Source: Prevotella sp.
GTDB taxonomy: Bacteria > Bacteroidota > Bacteroidia > Bacteroidales > Bacteroidaceae
Assembly: GCA_017623155.1 (NCBI GenBank)
Contig: JAGAPR010000005.1
Location: 1-64,000, forward strand
Reading direction: 5' to 3'
DNA length: 64,000 bases
The notes beneath the pieces are model-generated. The model was not told the DNA's origin, made no database searches, and was given only the letters and a program-made list of their open reading frames with translations. How positions within the stretch are numbered: the first letter of the stretch is position 1; every line of letters begins with the position of its first letter. Positions 56,327 to 64,000 of the stretch are shown here, piece by piece. Position numbers and translations under genes: made by a program.

Positions 56327-56334
56327 CAAAGTTA
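56327..56334 (-). promoter_or_regulatory. M20 gene promoter -7 box
   Basis: TAACTTTG on the minus strand, ending 7 bases before the ATG. The expected transcription start almost coincides with the start codon. Confidence 0.55.
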
Positions 56335-56490
56335 TAAATTTTTCGCCTTATATGGTCGGTAAAAGGAGAAAAAGAAAGTATTCAGGAGTCTCACCCAACA
56401 TCCTCAAAAGGGAGGCGACCAGCGGATAGGGCAGGGAAAAAGGGGAATAAGTATCCCGTTCCCTCCCATAATTCCTCCATTTTCCTATCC

Positions 56491-56527
56491 CTTCTCCTCC
56501 CCTTTTGGGGAGGTTGGAAGGGGCTTT
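56491..56527. repeat. CTCCCC-TTTT-GGGGAG palindrome, copy 2
   Basis: CTCCTCCCC-TTTT-GGGGAGG followed by ttggaaggggctttt, the same pattern as the other copies. It lies in the divergent spacer between the M20 gene and the TPR-HTH regulator. Confidence 0.7.
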
Positions 56528-56572
56528 TGATAACAATCTGTGATAATAATGCCTGATGTCGGGATTTTTTTG

Positions 56573-56580
56573 TATCTTTG
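56573..56580 (+). promoter_or_regulatory. TPR-HTH regulator promoter -7 box
   Basis: TATCTTTG on the plus strand, so the frame start at 56556 is excluded and the ATG at 56589 or 56604 is the start. Confidence 0.65.
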
Positions 56581-56588
56581 CCGATACG

Positions 56589-58337
56589 ATGAAATGGGTA
56601 AAAATGAAATGTTTTGCAGTTCTCTTTCCGATTTTCATGAGCGGTATGATTGCTCATGCCGTGCCCGGATATCACTTCAAACCGATAGACAGCCGGTTTG
56701 ACAGCATTGCCTGTTGCCTGCTCAACGTAGATTTCGCCAACGAGCGGCATGCCGTCGATGCGCGCATGCTCGCGCAGTTGACCAGCATTGCAGACGGTAG
56801 CGGAAACAAACAGCTCAAAGCTCGTGCCATATATTGGCAGGTGCGGATGAGCCAGATGAGTGCCCGTCCTGCCGAGTGTATAAATCGTCTTGAAGAGGCC
56901 ATGCGTCTCTGCGGCGCGGAATACGGCTACGACCGCGGACTCATCAGTTATCAACTTGCCGGCAATTACGAGCGGCTTGGCAAGTACACAAAATGCTATA
57001 ATCTTGCCACCGAGGCCATCAGTGCCTTTCGTGAAGTCGGTGACTACTATTTTCTCGGCAACACTCATCTGCTGCTCGTGCAGCTATTTCACGATATAGG
57101 TGATCTCGAGTCGGCCCGCCGCCAACTTGCCGAGAGCAAGAAGAGCTATGTCCGTGCCGGATATCCGCTCAACCGCATATACTTTTTTGAAGGCCTTTTC
57201 TGTACAGATGACACGAAAAGTCTCGGCTACTATCGCCGTTCCGTGGCCGCGGGTGCCAAAGACTGGGGAATGACGGTACAGGCACTTATAAACATCAGTG
57301 CCATACAACTGCGACACGAACAGCCCGACAGCGCAGCATTGCAGGTGGAACATGCCCGCCGTCTGCTCGGCAGCAACGACCCCGAGAATCCTCTCTTCCG
57401 CTCACTTTTAGATAATCAGACGGCGCAGATACTATATCAGCAAGGGCGTTACGATGAGGCTATGGCCCGGCTTCGCGAGGTTGAGCACATGACGGAGCAG
57501 TTGCACGGCGAGGCTTTTATGCTCGATACGTATCGTTCGTTGTGGCTTATCAGCGAGAAGCGCGGCCGAATGACCGACGCATATCGTTATTTGAAAGCAT
57601 ATCAGGAGGCTTTCGAGCACCGGCTGGAAGAGATACGCAAGCTCGAAGGCCCCAAGGCCGAGGCCCGTCAGGCCATCGCCCGACAGGCCGACCGCATACG
57701 GCTGCTCGAGCAGGATGCCGAGCTGAACCGCAACTACTTCTATCTCACGCTGCTCATATCGGTGCTGGTGCTGCTCATCTGCGGCGTTGTCGTAATGTAT
57801 TTCTACAACCGCTACCGCTTGCGCCGCGTGGAGAATATGCAACTTCGCCAGTCGCTCGAGCAGGAAGCCATCATCTATCAGATGAACCTGAAAAACTTTC
57901 AGGAAGACATCAAGCAGAAAGACTGCGAGATATCGTCGTCCACCCTCCTGCTGACGAACAAGAACGAGGTGCTCCGCCAGCTGCACGACATCACCAAGCG
58001 GTATAGCGACGACGGCCGCATACCGCAGGAATATGTGCGTCAGGTGAACGAAGCCATCGGCGATTCGCTGCGCAACGATGACGAGTGGTCGCGCTTCAAG
58101 CTGCATTTCACGTCCGTTCACCCCGATTTCTTTGTCAAGCTGAAAGCCCGTTGCAGCGAATTGACCGAGAATGACCTGCGCCTCTGCGCATATATAAGCA
58201 TCGGAATGCGGGCCAAGCAGATTGCCGAGATGCTCTCGATAAGTCCCGACAGCGTAAACAGCAACCGCTACCGGTTGCGCAAGAAGCTGGGGCTGGAGCA
58301 CGGCGACTCGCTCGATGACTTTATAAGGAATATATAG
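56589..58337 (+). CDS. Membrane-anchored TPR protein with LuxR-type HTH
   Basis: About 582 residues: signal sequence, TPR-like helices to about residue 360, a long helix (RQAIARQADRIRLLEQDAEL), one transmembrane segment (LTLLISVLVLLICGVVVMYF), a coiled coil, and at the end a GerE/LuxR-type helix-turn-helix (LTENDLRLCAYISIGMRAKQIAEMLSISPDSVNSNRYRLRKKL, in part). It looks like a one-protein sensor: periplasmic TPR, cytoplasmic DNA-binding domain. Start 56604 fits the promoter better than 56589. The ligand and targets are unknown; secreted proteases follow downstream on the other strand. Confidence 0.8.
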   Translation: MKWVKMKCFAVLFPIFMSGMIAHAVPGYHFKPIDSRFDSIACCLLNVDFANERHAVDARMLAQLTSIADGSGNKQLKARAIYWQVRMSQMSARPAECINRLEEAMRLCGAEYGYDRGLISYQLAGNYERLGKYTKCYNLATEAISAFREVGDYYFLGNTHLLLVQLFHDIGDLESARRQLAESKKSYVRAGYPLNRIYFFEGLFCTDDTKSLGYYRRSVAAGAKDWGMTVQALINISAIQLRHEQPDSAALQVEHARRLLGSNDPENPLFRSLLDNQTAQILYQQGRYDEAMARLREVEHMTEQLHGEAFMLDTYRSLWLISEKRGRMTDAYRYLKAYQEAFEHRLEEIRKLEGPKAEARQAIARQADRIRLLEQDAELNRNYFYLTLLISVLVLLICGVVVMYFYNRYRLRRVENMQLRQSLEQEAIIYQMNLKNFQEDIKQKDCEISSSTLLLTNKNEVLRQLHDITKRYSDDGRIPQEYVRQVNEAIGDSLRNDDEWSRFKLHFTSVHPDFFVKLKARCSELTENDLRLCAYISIGMRAKQIAEMLSISPDSVNSNRYRLRKKLGLEHGDSLDDFIRNI

Positions 58338-58339
58338 GA

Positions 58340-58371
58340 GCTCCTCCCTATCTCCCCAAAGGGGAGGAGCC
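58340..58371. repeat. CTCCCC palindrome, copy 3 (left half of inverted pair)
   Basis: 32 bases that match the reverse complement of 58523-58554 at 31 of 32 positions. Together they form a large inverted repeat enclosing a terminator. Confidence 0.8.
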
Positions 58372-58467
58372 GTGTGGGAGTTGGGAGGGCTCTGAGTTTT
58401 CGGAAGGCTCGGAGAACTTTGAGGTTTCTGAGCCCTCCGAGAGCTCCAAACCATCCTCTAAAAAGCT

Positions 58468-58501
58468 AAAGGGAGCATAGGCAGATGCCTATGCTCCCTT
58501 T
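58468..58501. terminator. Bidirectional terminator inside the inverted pair
   Basis: Perfect 16-bp stem, AAAGGGAGCATAGGCA (58468-58483) pairing with 58486-58501, between convergent genes. The spacing of only 2 bases means the real loop is a few bases wider. Confidence 0.8.
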
Positions 58502-58522
58502 GCTGTTACCCTGCTACAACCG

Positions 58523-58554
58523 GGCTCCTCCCCTTTGGGGAGATAGGGAGGGGC
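58523..58554. repeat. CTCCCC palindrome, copy 4 (right half of inverted pair)
   Basis: See 58340-58371; inverted with one mismatch. It ends 21 bases before the stop codon of the Omp28-like gene. Confidence 0.8.
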
Positions 58555-58575
58555 TTTGAGGGCTTCCGGGGGCTT

Positions 58576-60372
58576 TTATTTCACCACCACTTTCTTGCCG
58601 TTCACGATATATACCGTTCCCGGGCGCGGAGTATCCACGCGCTGGCCGGTCAGCGTGTAGTAGGCGCCGTCGTTGCGGGCGTAGCTTTCTGATATGCTCT
58701 TTATTGCCGTGTCTATCGATGAAATGGCGCATTTGTCGGCGTTGCGGATAATTCCGTTCTTGTCGAGGAGTAGCACGATGAGCTCAGTGTTCTCCTTCTT
58801 CAGCACCGTCTGCGGCATGTCGAGCTCGTAGTCGTGAGTGAACGAGTCACCCTCGTTGATGTCTGTGGGGAAAATCCCGCCGATGCCCTTGTAGCCGTCG
58901 TTGTCCGCATAGCCGCGTGCCACGTCCTGAAACCAGATGTTGTCGGCGTTGACTACTTGAGGAAGGTCCTCGAAGCCGTAGCAGTCGCCCATGCCGCCGC
59001 CGGCATATCCGTTCATCTGGTCATATCCGCAGTAGTCGTCTGTGATGCCCGTCTCGGCGTGTGTGCGGTGCACATCGTTCTCGATGACGATGTAAGCGAG
59101 CTTGAAATCGGCTCCCGTATAGTCGTTGGCGAAGAACACGTCGGTGTGCGCACTGATGCGGCCGTCCTTTCCGAGTGTTGCCTTGAGGCTCACACCTGTG
59201 TAGTTTTCCTCGCTTGTCTTGATGTTCTCGTAGTACATCGGGATGTTGCCCGGGTCTATCGAGTACATGGCGTTGCGGCTCATGACGCACCGCGGGTAGC
59301 CCGATATGCTGAATCTGCTCATCACCCACTGCCGATACTCCTCGCCGGGGATAGCCATCGAGTCGGGCACGATGGCGCTGCCGTCGTTGTGTATGGCGAT
59401 GCCGATGAATCCGTCGGGATAGTTTTTGTTCATATACTCCATGGCTCCGATACCCCGCACGCAGTACTGGCACCACGTTCCGGTGACCTCCTCGGCCACG
59501 AGCTTCCACGGATAGGCAGACAGGCGGCCGGTGACGGCGGCGCTGTCGGCTCCGCTCTTAATCCATGCGGTGTAGCCGGCCGTGGCGTTACGCTCGAGGT
59601 TTACAGGCTCGGCGATGGTGAACGGCACCTTGCTGCCTGCTTTCAGGGTGGCGTCAGACGTGTAGGTGACGGTTTTTCCGCCCATCTCGAAGCCCACGGT
59701 GTAGCCCTTTACGTCAGTCTCGCCCGTGGCGAAAGCACTTCCGCTGATGGTGATGTCGCCGTAGCCGTCGTAGCAGCGGCGCAGGTCGAGCGACAGTCCT
59801 ACGGTCGACGGGATGCCCACGAAGAGGTCGTCGAGGTAGAGCATGGCCTTGTCTTTCGAGTCGTTGACGAACGCTATGTATACCGTCTTGCCGTTATATG
59901 CTTCCAGACTTACGCTGCGCTCTGTCCATGCGGCGCCTTCTTTCTTCACCGTCAGTGCCGGTGCGGCCGTGTCGAAGTCTTCGGGAGCAGCTCCCTTATC
60001 GGAGATATACACCGAGTAGCCGTCGGAATAGTCTTTGTCCGACGCTTTGGCGCGCCACGACACCACTGCCTTTGCCGAGGCCACGGTGATGGCCGGCGTC
60101 ACGAGCCAGTCGTTGCTCGTGCCCGCTTTCTTGTACCATGAGGTCGAAGCGGCCACGCCGTTCTCCTCCTTGTCTACCTTGATGCCCACCCATGGCGTGC
60201 CTACGGCAAATCCCAGCTTGGCCGTCTCGTTCGAAGGCTCGTTCTTGTCGAGGTCGTAGAGCGAGAATCCGGCCGGTATGCCGTCGTCGAACGAGGTGCT
60301 GAAATAGGTTGTCTGTGCGTTGCCCGCCGTTGCGAGGGCGAGCATGCAGAATGGAATAATGATTCTTTTCAT
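58576..60372 (-). CDS. Omp28-like secreted protein with choice-of-anchor domain
   Basis: 598 residues: signal peptide (AGNAQ), a cleaved-adhesin/choice-of-anchor J-like beta domain (about 25-190, YFSTSFDDGIPAGF, NDWLVTPAITV), an Omp28-related domain with a thioredoxin-like TWCQYCVRG (CxxC), and a C-terminal domain ending YTLTGQRVDTPRPGTVYIV-NGKKVVVK, a T9SS-type tail. It lies 25 bases after the M6 protease gene and is the second gene of that minus-strand operon. Probably a cell-surface protein exported by type IX secretion. Confidence 0.82.
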   Translation of the reverse strand: MKRIIIPFCMLALATAGNAQTTYFSTSFDDGIPAGFSLYDLDKNEPSNETAKLGFAVGTPWVGIKVDKEENGVAASTSWYKKAGTSNDWLVTPAITVASAKAVVSWRAKASDKDYSDGYSVYISDKGAAPEDFDTAAPALTVKKEGAAWTERSVSLEAYNGKTVYIAFVNDSKDKAMLYLDDLFVGIPSTVGLSLDLRRCYDGYGDITISGSAFATGETDVKGYTVGFEMGGKTVTYTSDATLKAGSKVPFTIAEPVNLERNATAGYTAWIKSGADSAAVTGRLSAYPWKLVAEEVTGTWCQYCVRGIGAMEYMNKNYPDGFIGIAIHNDGSAIVPDSMAIPGEEYRQWVMSRFSISGYPRCVMSRNAMYSIDPGNIPMYYENIKTSEENYTGVSLKATLGKDGRISAHTDVFFANDYTGADFKLAYIVIENDVHRTHAETGITDDYCGYDQMNGYAGGGMGDCYGFEDLPQVVNADNIWFQDVARGYADNDGYKGIGGIFPTDINEGDSFTHDYELDMPQTVLKKENTELIVLLLDKNGIIRNADKCAISSIDTAIKSISESYARNDGAYYTLTGQRVDTPRPGTVYIVNGKKVVVK

Positions 60373-60397
60373 ATCGTTTGAGAGTTGTTTTGTTCTT

Positions 60398-62890
60398 TTA
60401 TTGTTCTTGGAAGTAGGGATTAGTAGGGCTTGGTAGGGCTTGTAAGATTGTTCTGCCGTTCACTATATAGAGGCCCGGTGCGTTGATTTCCTTTACCTTC
60501 CGTCCGCCAATAGTGTATATTCCGGTGGATTTTGCATCCGTTTTCTCCGTCTTTACTGCTTCTATTCCGGTTGATGTGCCGGTCACTACGGCTGTCTCTT
60601 CGGTATATTCGGAGTCGGCAAGGCTGCCTGTCGCCTTCACCATGAAGGCGTAGCGGGCGTTGTCTTCCAGTCCGCTGATGTCGGTCTGCGTGTCCTTAAT
60701 GCCTTCATATACGGCCTGTTCGGCGTGGTAGTAAATCTCCTCCACATCCTTGTCTTCCGTCGACTCTATCGTTCCCGCCGGCTCTATGGCTTTCGCGTTG
60801 GGGTAGAGCCGTGCGGCGTCGGCACCGCGCATGATGATTATCGAGTCTATAAAAGCCTGCTCTTTCTGCACAGCGATGTCTATCGTGGTGGCTGTCAGTC
60901 CGGCTCCGGCAAACTTATATATATATGTACGCGGGGTCGAGGTCAGTCGGTGGCGTGCCGTCAGTCCGTTTGCCGATACCGAGAACACGGGCTGCTGTCC
61001 TGTTGCCGATGCTACTTTTACCACCACACAGAAGTCGCGGAGATGCTTGGAAAAGTTCATTTCCGGCGATTTCATCGAGCCGGAAGTCTTCACACCGCCC
61101 ATTTTGAGCGTGCCTCCGGCCTGATACAACTCCGTGCCCGTCCAGCCCTTCATGGTCATGTAGTTGTCGAGCTCGCCGCTGATGTCCTTGCTGTCGGGAG
61201 TGGCGGCCGAGCCGGCGGTCATTTTGTCGAAGCCCTCGTTCATTGCGACGGTGTTGTCCGACTCGGCCCTCATCCTCGTGAGTGTCAGTGTGTATGCCTC
61301 GGCGCGGCTGTCGGCGGCCTCCCACTGCGCCGTAAATCCGTCCTTGCGTATTGCCGTCACCTGCGGGTTGAGCGGTGTCTTGAGATGGTTTGCCATGAAG
61401 TTGAACGTCACGGTGCCGTCTGCCGCGCTGATGTCGTACACTCCGCGGTCGAGCTTCTCGCCCGTGAACGGTTTTGCGGCAGGCTTCGACGTGTCGGTGA
61501 AGCTGTCGTTGCCCGGCTGCGGGTAGAGATCGGTAGCCTCCGTTTCATATCCCGCCACCACGTCGTATGCCGCGTCGTTGTCGGCGCATACCATGTGGAA
61601 GCGCATGTGGTTGTCGTCAGGGTTTACGGCGTTCTGTTTCCACAGGCTCATGTCGAAGTCGGCGTGGGTGATCATGAGTCCGTCTCCCGGTATGTAGCTG
61701 TCCCATCCCTTGCGCTGCCGCGACTCAAGGAGGTAGAACTCATCGGCGTTTCCGCGCGTCGTGATGCGGTATGCGCTGTTGGTCTCCTGTATGTCGCCGA
61801 GCGTCAGTCCGTCTTCGGCGCGCGTCAGTTCGTCGGGCGTCAGCCATCCCACGGTCATCCTTTCGAACGCGTTGTAGCTCGGCGGCGTGCGCGAGTCGTT
61901 GTTGTATGCGCCGTAGTCCATCAGGTCGTATGCTCCGAGATGATACGAGCGGCTGTCCGCTGTGCTGTAGTGGTCGGCCAGTCCGAGCACGTGACCGAAC
62001 TCATGGCAGAACGTACCTATCGCCGACGACTGCCTGCCGATGTTTCCGAACAGCTCCGACGAGCAGGCGAACACATCCAGTATCTTTCCGTCGAGCTTCA
62101 GGTTGATGCCTGCCTGTGTCAGGTTCCACTTTTTCGGCCATACCGTGTTTGCCCCGCCGCCGGCGTTCTCGCCGTATCCGGCAAATATTACGTATACCAT
62201 GTCTACGTATCCGTCGCCGTCGTAGTCATATTTCGAGAAGTCTACGCCCAGTCCGTCGTGTGCTGTCTGGCACGCCTCGGCAATCATCTTCTCGCAGTTC
62301 TCGTCCACTCCGGTGTATATGTTGTTCTTTCCGTAGTATTCCGACGTGCGCGAGAGCGTCACCGGTCCCACCACGTCGAACGTCGGGCGGAACAGTCCCG
62401 ACGACTGGTCGATGAAGTAGTCGCGTGCCGAGCCCATGTACCCGTCTTCCGCGAAGCCTTCCTCGTTCATCATCCTGTCGTGATATTCCTGCCCGAACGT
62501 CATCTTTTTATCGGTGAAATCGGCCAAAATCACCAATCCGCGCACATCTCCTTTCGTCGGAAACGTGCCTATCTGATATGGCGAAGCCTGCTGCCCGGCC
62601 TTGCGCGGCGCGTTCTGCCGTGGTGCGCGTGCTATGGCCGAGTCTGCCGCCGCGGCTGCTGCGGCGTCTTTTGCAGGGTCGAAGCGGCGCATCGTTCCGT
62701 CGGCATCCTCCATCACTCTGATGCCGTCGGCGGTCATCAGACGGTGGCCGTGCTCGTCACCTATTATATATAATGTGACGATAGAGCCGTCAGCCAGACG
62801 TTTCTTCATGGCTCCCCGCCATGCCGGCACCGCATGGGTGGCAGCAGCCGTCATCATGGCGAGAAGTGCGAATGTAAGTAATTTCTTCAT
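60398..62890 (-). CDS. M6-family (immune inhibitor A-like) metalloprotease
   Basis: Secreted zinc protease of 830 residues. A signal peptide (VPA) is followed by a propeptide, then the peptidase domain with GTFCHEFGHVLGLADHYS (HExxHxxGxxH zinc motif) and TPPSYNAFERMTVGWL. C-terminal beta domains follow, and the last 60 residues (GIYTIGGRKVKEINAPGLYIV-NGRTIL) are a T9SS-type tail like that of its neighbour. M6 proteases degrade host proteins in other bacteria; here the target is unknown. Confidence 0.88.
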   Translation of the reverse strand: MKKLLTFALLAMMTAAATHAVPAWRGAMKKRLADGSIVTLYIIGDEHGHRLMTADGIRVMEDADGTMRRFDPAKDAAAAAAADSAIARAPRQNAPRKAGQQASPYQIGTFPTKGDVRGLVILADFTDKKMTFGQEYHDRMMNEEGFAEDGYMGSARDYFIDQSSGLFRPTFDVVGPVTLSRTSEYYGKNNIYTGVDENCEKMIAEACQTAHDGLGVDFSKYDYDGDGYVDMVYVIFAGYGENAGGGANTVWPKKWNLTQAGINLKLDGKILDVFACSSELFGNIGRQSSAIGTFCHEFGHVLGLADHYSTADSRSYHLGAYDLMDYGAYNNDSRTPPSYNAFERMTVGWLTPDELTRAEDGLTLGDIQETNSAYRITTRGNADEFYLLESRQRKGWDSYIPGDGLMITHADFDMSLWKQNAVNPDDNHMRFHMVCADNDAAYDVVAGYETEATDLYPQPGNDSFTDTSKPAAKPFTGEKLDRGVYDISAADGTVTFNFMANHLKTPLNPQVTAIRKDGFTAQWEAADSRAEAYTLTLTRMRAESDNTVAMNEGFDKMTAGSAATPDSKDISGELDNYMTMKGWTGTELYQAGGTLKMGGVKTSGSMKSPEMNFSKHLRDFCVVVKVASATGQQPVFSVSANGLTARHRLTSTPRTYIYKFAGAGLTATTIDIAVQKEQAFIDSIIIMRGADAARLYPNAKAIEPAGTIESTEDKDVEEIYYHAEQAVYEGIKDTQTDISGLEDNARYAFMVKATGSLADSEYTEETAVVTGTSTGIEAVKTEKTDAKSTGIYTIGGRKVKEINAPGLYIVNGRTILQALPSPTNPYFQEQ

Positions 62891-62921
62891 ATTTGTGATA
62901 CTTTAAAATTTATTTATGCTG

Positions 62922-62929
62922 CAAAGTTA
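62922..62929 (-). promoter_or_regulatory. M6 operon promoter -7 box
   Basis: TAACTTTG on the minus strand, 31 bases before ATG 62890. Confidence 0.65.
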
Positions 62930-63048
62930 CGAAAAAGAATAATAAAAGACATACTTGTTTCTATTCGCTAAGTGCGAAAAAGTATAGAAAAAAACTGATA
63001 ACGGTTGAAAAAGCGGCATTCCATCGCGTTTTTTACATTATATATCAA

Positions 63049-63056
63049 TAAATTTG
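63049..63056 (+). promoter_or_regulatory. Promoter -7 box of partial secreted protein gene
   Basis: TAAATTTG on the plus strand; the leader to ATG 63197 is about 135 bases. Confidence 0.6.
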
Positions 63057-63196
63057 CAAACAGGAAAGCGGCGGTGCACGGTTATGGTTGCCATGTTGCT
63101 TGATGTGGCAAACGGATACTCCGGAATGATAGCCGGTCACATTGAAAATTTCGATAGAGATATGAACAATAATATTAACAACAAAAAACAAAGCTT

Positions 63197-64000
63197 ATGA
63201 AGTACAAGTTACATTATCTGCTGACACTTTTCGCCTTTCTTTTGGGGGCGCAAAGACTTGTCGCGCAGAGTGAGGTGTACGGAGCGATGACCGGCGGCGA
63301 GAAAGCCGGTATCTATAAGTACACCATCGGAAGCAGTGGAATCAGCGGTGAACAGTTGGTCAAAGGCTTCTCGTTCAGTACCGAGCTGAACAACAGCGAC
63401 CACATCTCAGGCGGTTTTCTCGTCGGGAACAGGTATTATTACATGACCAATAAGCATGTGACATCCGGATACCAGTCCGGCGGTTTCTTCTACTATGACC
63501 TCGATGCCGATGCCGTGGTGCAGCTTGCCGACTATGGCGGCGCAAACCAAGGTCCTGTCGCAGCGAGCTTCTGCTACGACTACCAGACGGGAACCATGTA
63601 TGCCGGCAACGGATTGCAAGGTGGCGGCAGCGCGCTGGTGACCATCGATCTCGAGAACGGAAACATCAACAAGGTGGCCGACTTTGTTTTGGACGGTGAG
63701 CCGGAGTGGATACCGACAAGTTCAAAGGGGCAATACAACAGCATGAGTGGTATCTGCATGACTTACGACGGCGACATGTACGGAGTAAGTTACTGGGCCG
63801 GACTGTACAAGATAGACAAGAGCACGGGAGCCTGTTCGTTCATCGCTCCGGTGACCGGACTGCCGCAATATACCGATACTTACAGCGGATTTACATACTC
63901 ATCGCTTCAATATACGGGTGCGTGCGACCTCATCTACGACAACAACACCGACAAGATGTACCTCACCATGTACCAGCACCCCTACTATGGTGGCATCGGT
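63197..64000 (+). CDS. Secreted protein, partial (runs off window)
   Basis: Open from ATG 63197 to the right edge without a stop, 268 codons. The signal peptide (LFAFLLGAQRLVAQ) leads into a repeating beta pattern (SGGFLVGNRYYYMTNKHV, GGFFYYDLDADAVVQLADYGG, DGDMYGVSYWAGLYKIDKSTG) that suggests a beta-propeller surface protein. Such proteins in this group often end in a T9SS tail, but that end is outside the window. Function unknown. Confidence 0.7.
   Translation, partial: MKYKLHYLLTLFAFLLGAQRLVAQSEVYGAMTGGEKAGIYKYTIGSSGISGEQLVKGFSFSTELNNSDHISGGFLVGNRYYYMTNKHVTSGYQSGGFFYYDLDADAVVQLADYGGANQGPVAASFCYDYQTGTMYAGNGLQGGGSALVTIDLENGNINKVADFVLDGEPEWIPTSSKGQYNSMSGICMTYDGDMYGVSYWAGLYKIDKSTGACSFIAPVTGLPQYTDTYSGFTYSSLQYTGACDLIYDNNTDKMYLTMYQHPYYGGIG

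Larger units (their letters stand above)
62891..63196. other. Divergent promoter region of M6 operon and partial gene
   Basis: About 306 bases without a gene. It holds the two divergent -7 boxes, the M6 one on the minus strand and one on the plus strand, and a 5' leader of about 130 bases for the partial gene. Confidence 0.65.

Overview
The window reads as chromosomal DNA of a Bacteroidales bacterium, most likely Prevotella or a close relative. The evidence is: many promoters with the Bacteroidetes -7 box TAnnTTTG, several with a TTTG or TTG element 19-20 bases upstream; few Shine-Dalgarno sites; a division/cell-wall cluster without murF or ddl; a glycine-lipid gene pair (glsA/glsB); several lipoproteins and T9SS-like secreted proteins; and glycan-degrading enzymes. 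No phage, transposase, integrase, rRNA or CRISPR array was seen.

Layout. 1-10.3 kb: secreted glycoside hydrolases (GH3; a divergent GH140/GH95 pair) interspersed with gpmI, trpS and an orphan HigA-type regulator. 10.3-23.7 kb: a repeat-rich spacer with a small frameshifted gene, then ung, a DUF3109 gene, an AraC regulator, a phosphoesterase lipoprotein with an envelope partner, gyrB, a WG-repeat/Sel1/lipoprotein operon, tRNA-Glu with rpsT, recO and a YqeY gene. 23.7-39.8 kb: the dcw cluster on the minus strand, in transcription order mraZ-rsmH-ftsL-ftsI-murE-mraY-murD-ftsW-murG-murC-ftsQ-ftsA-ftsZ. It covers cytoplasmic precursor synthesis, lipid I/II formation and flipping/polymerisation, and the Z-ring. 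A 10-bp-periodic TGG repeat upstream of mraZ looks like the MraZ operator. 40.6-44.2 kb: a visibly AT-rich four-gene island of secreted proteins, including a very acidic protein that ends in a predicted papain-like Cys/His/Asp domain. This is the best candidate for something undescribed. 44.3-64 kb: glsA/glsB, a beta-helix protein, dGTPase, dut, a TPR/DUF4292/EnvC-like envelope operon, an M20 amidohydrolase, a membrane-anchored TPR-HTH regulator, and secreted M6 protease and Omp28-like proteins. A secreted protein runs off the right edge.

Three intergenic repeat families stand out: four copies of a 280-360 base element built on GGCCGTAATTGC hairpins, a CTCCCC-TTT-GGGGAG palindrome family, and GTAACANTGTTAC inverted repeats in two places. 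Start codons were often chosen against the longest reading frame because the longer start falls inside the promoter box. Family assignments rest on motif recognition from the translated sequence; no database search was run.
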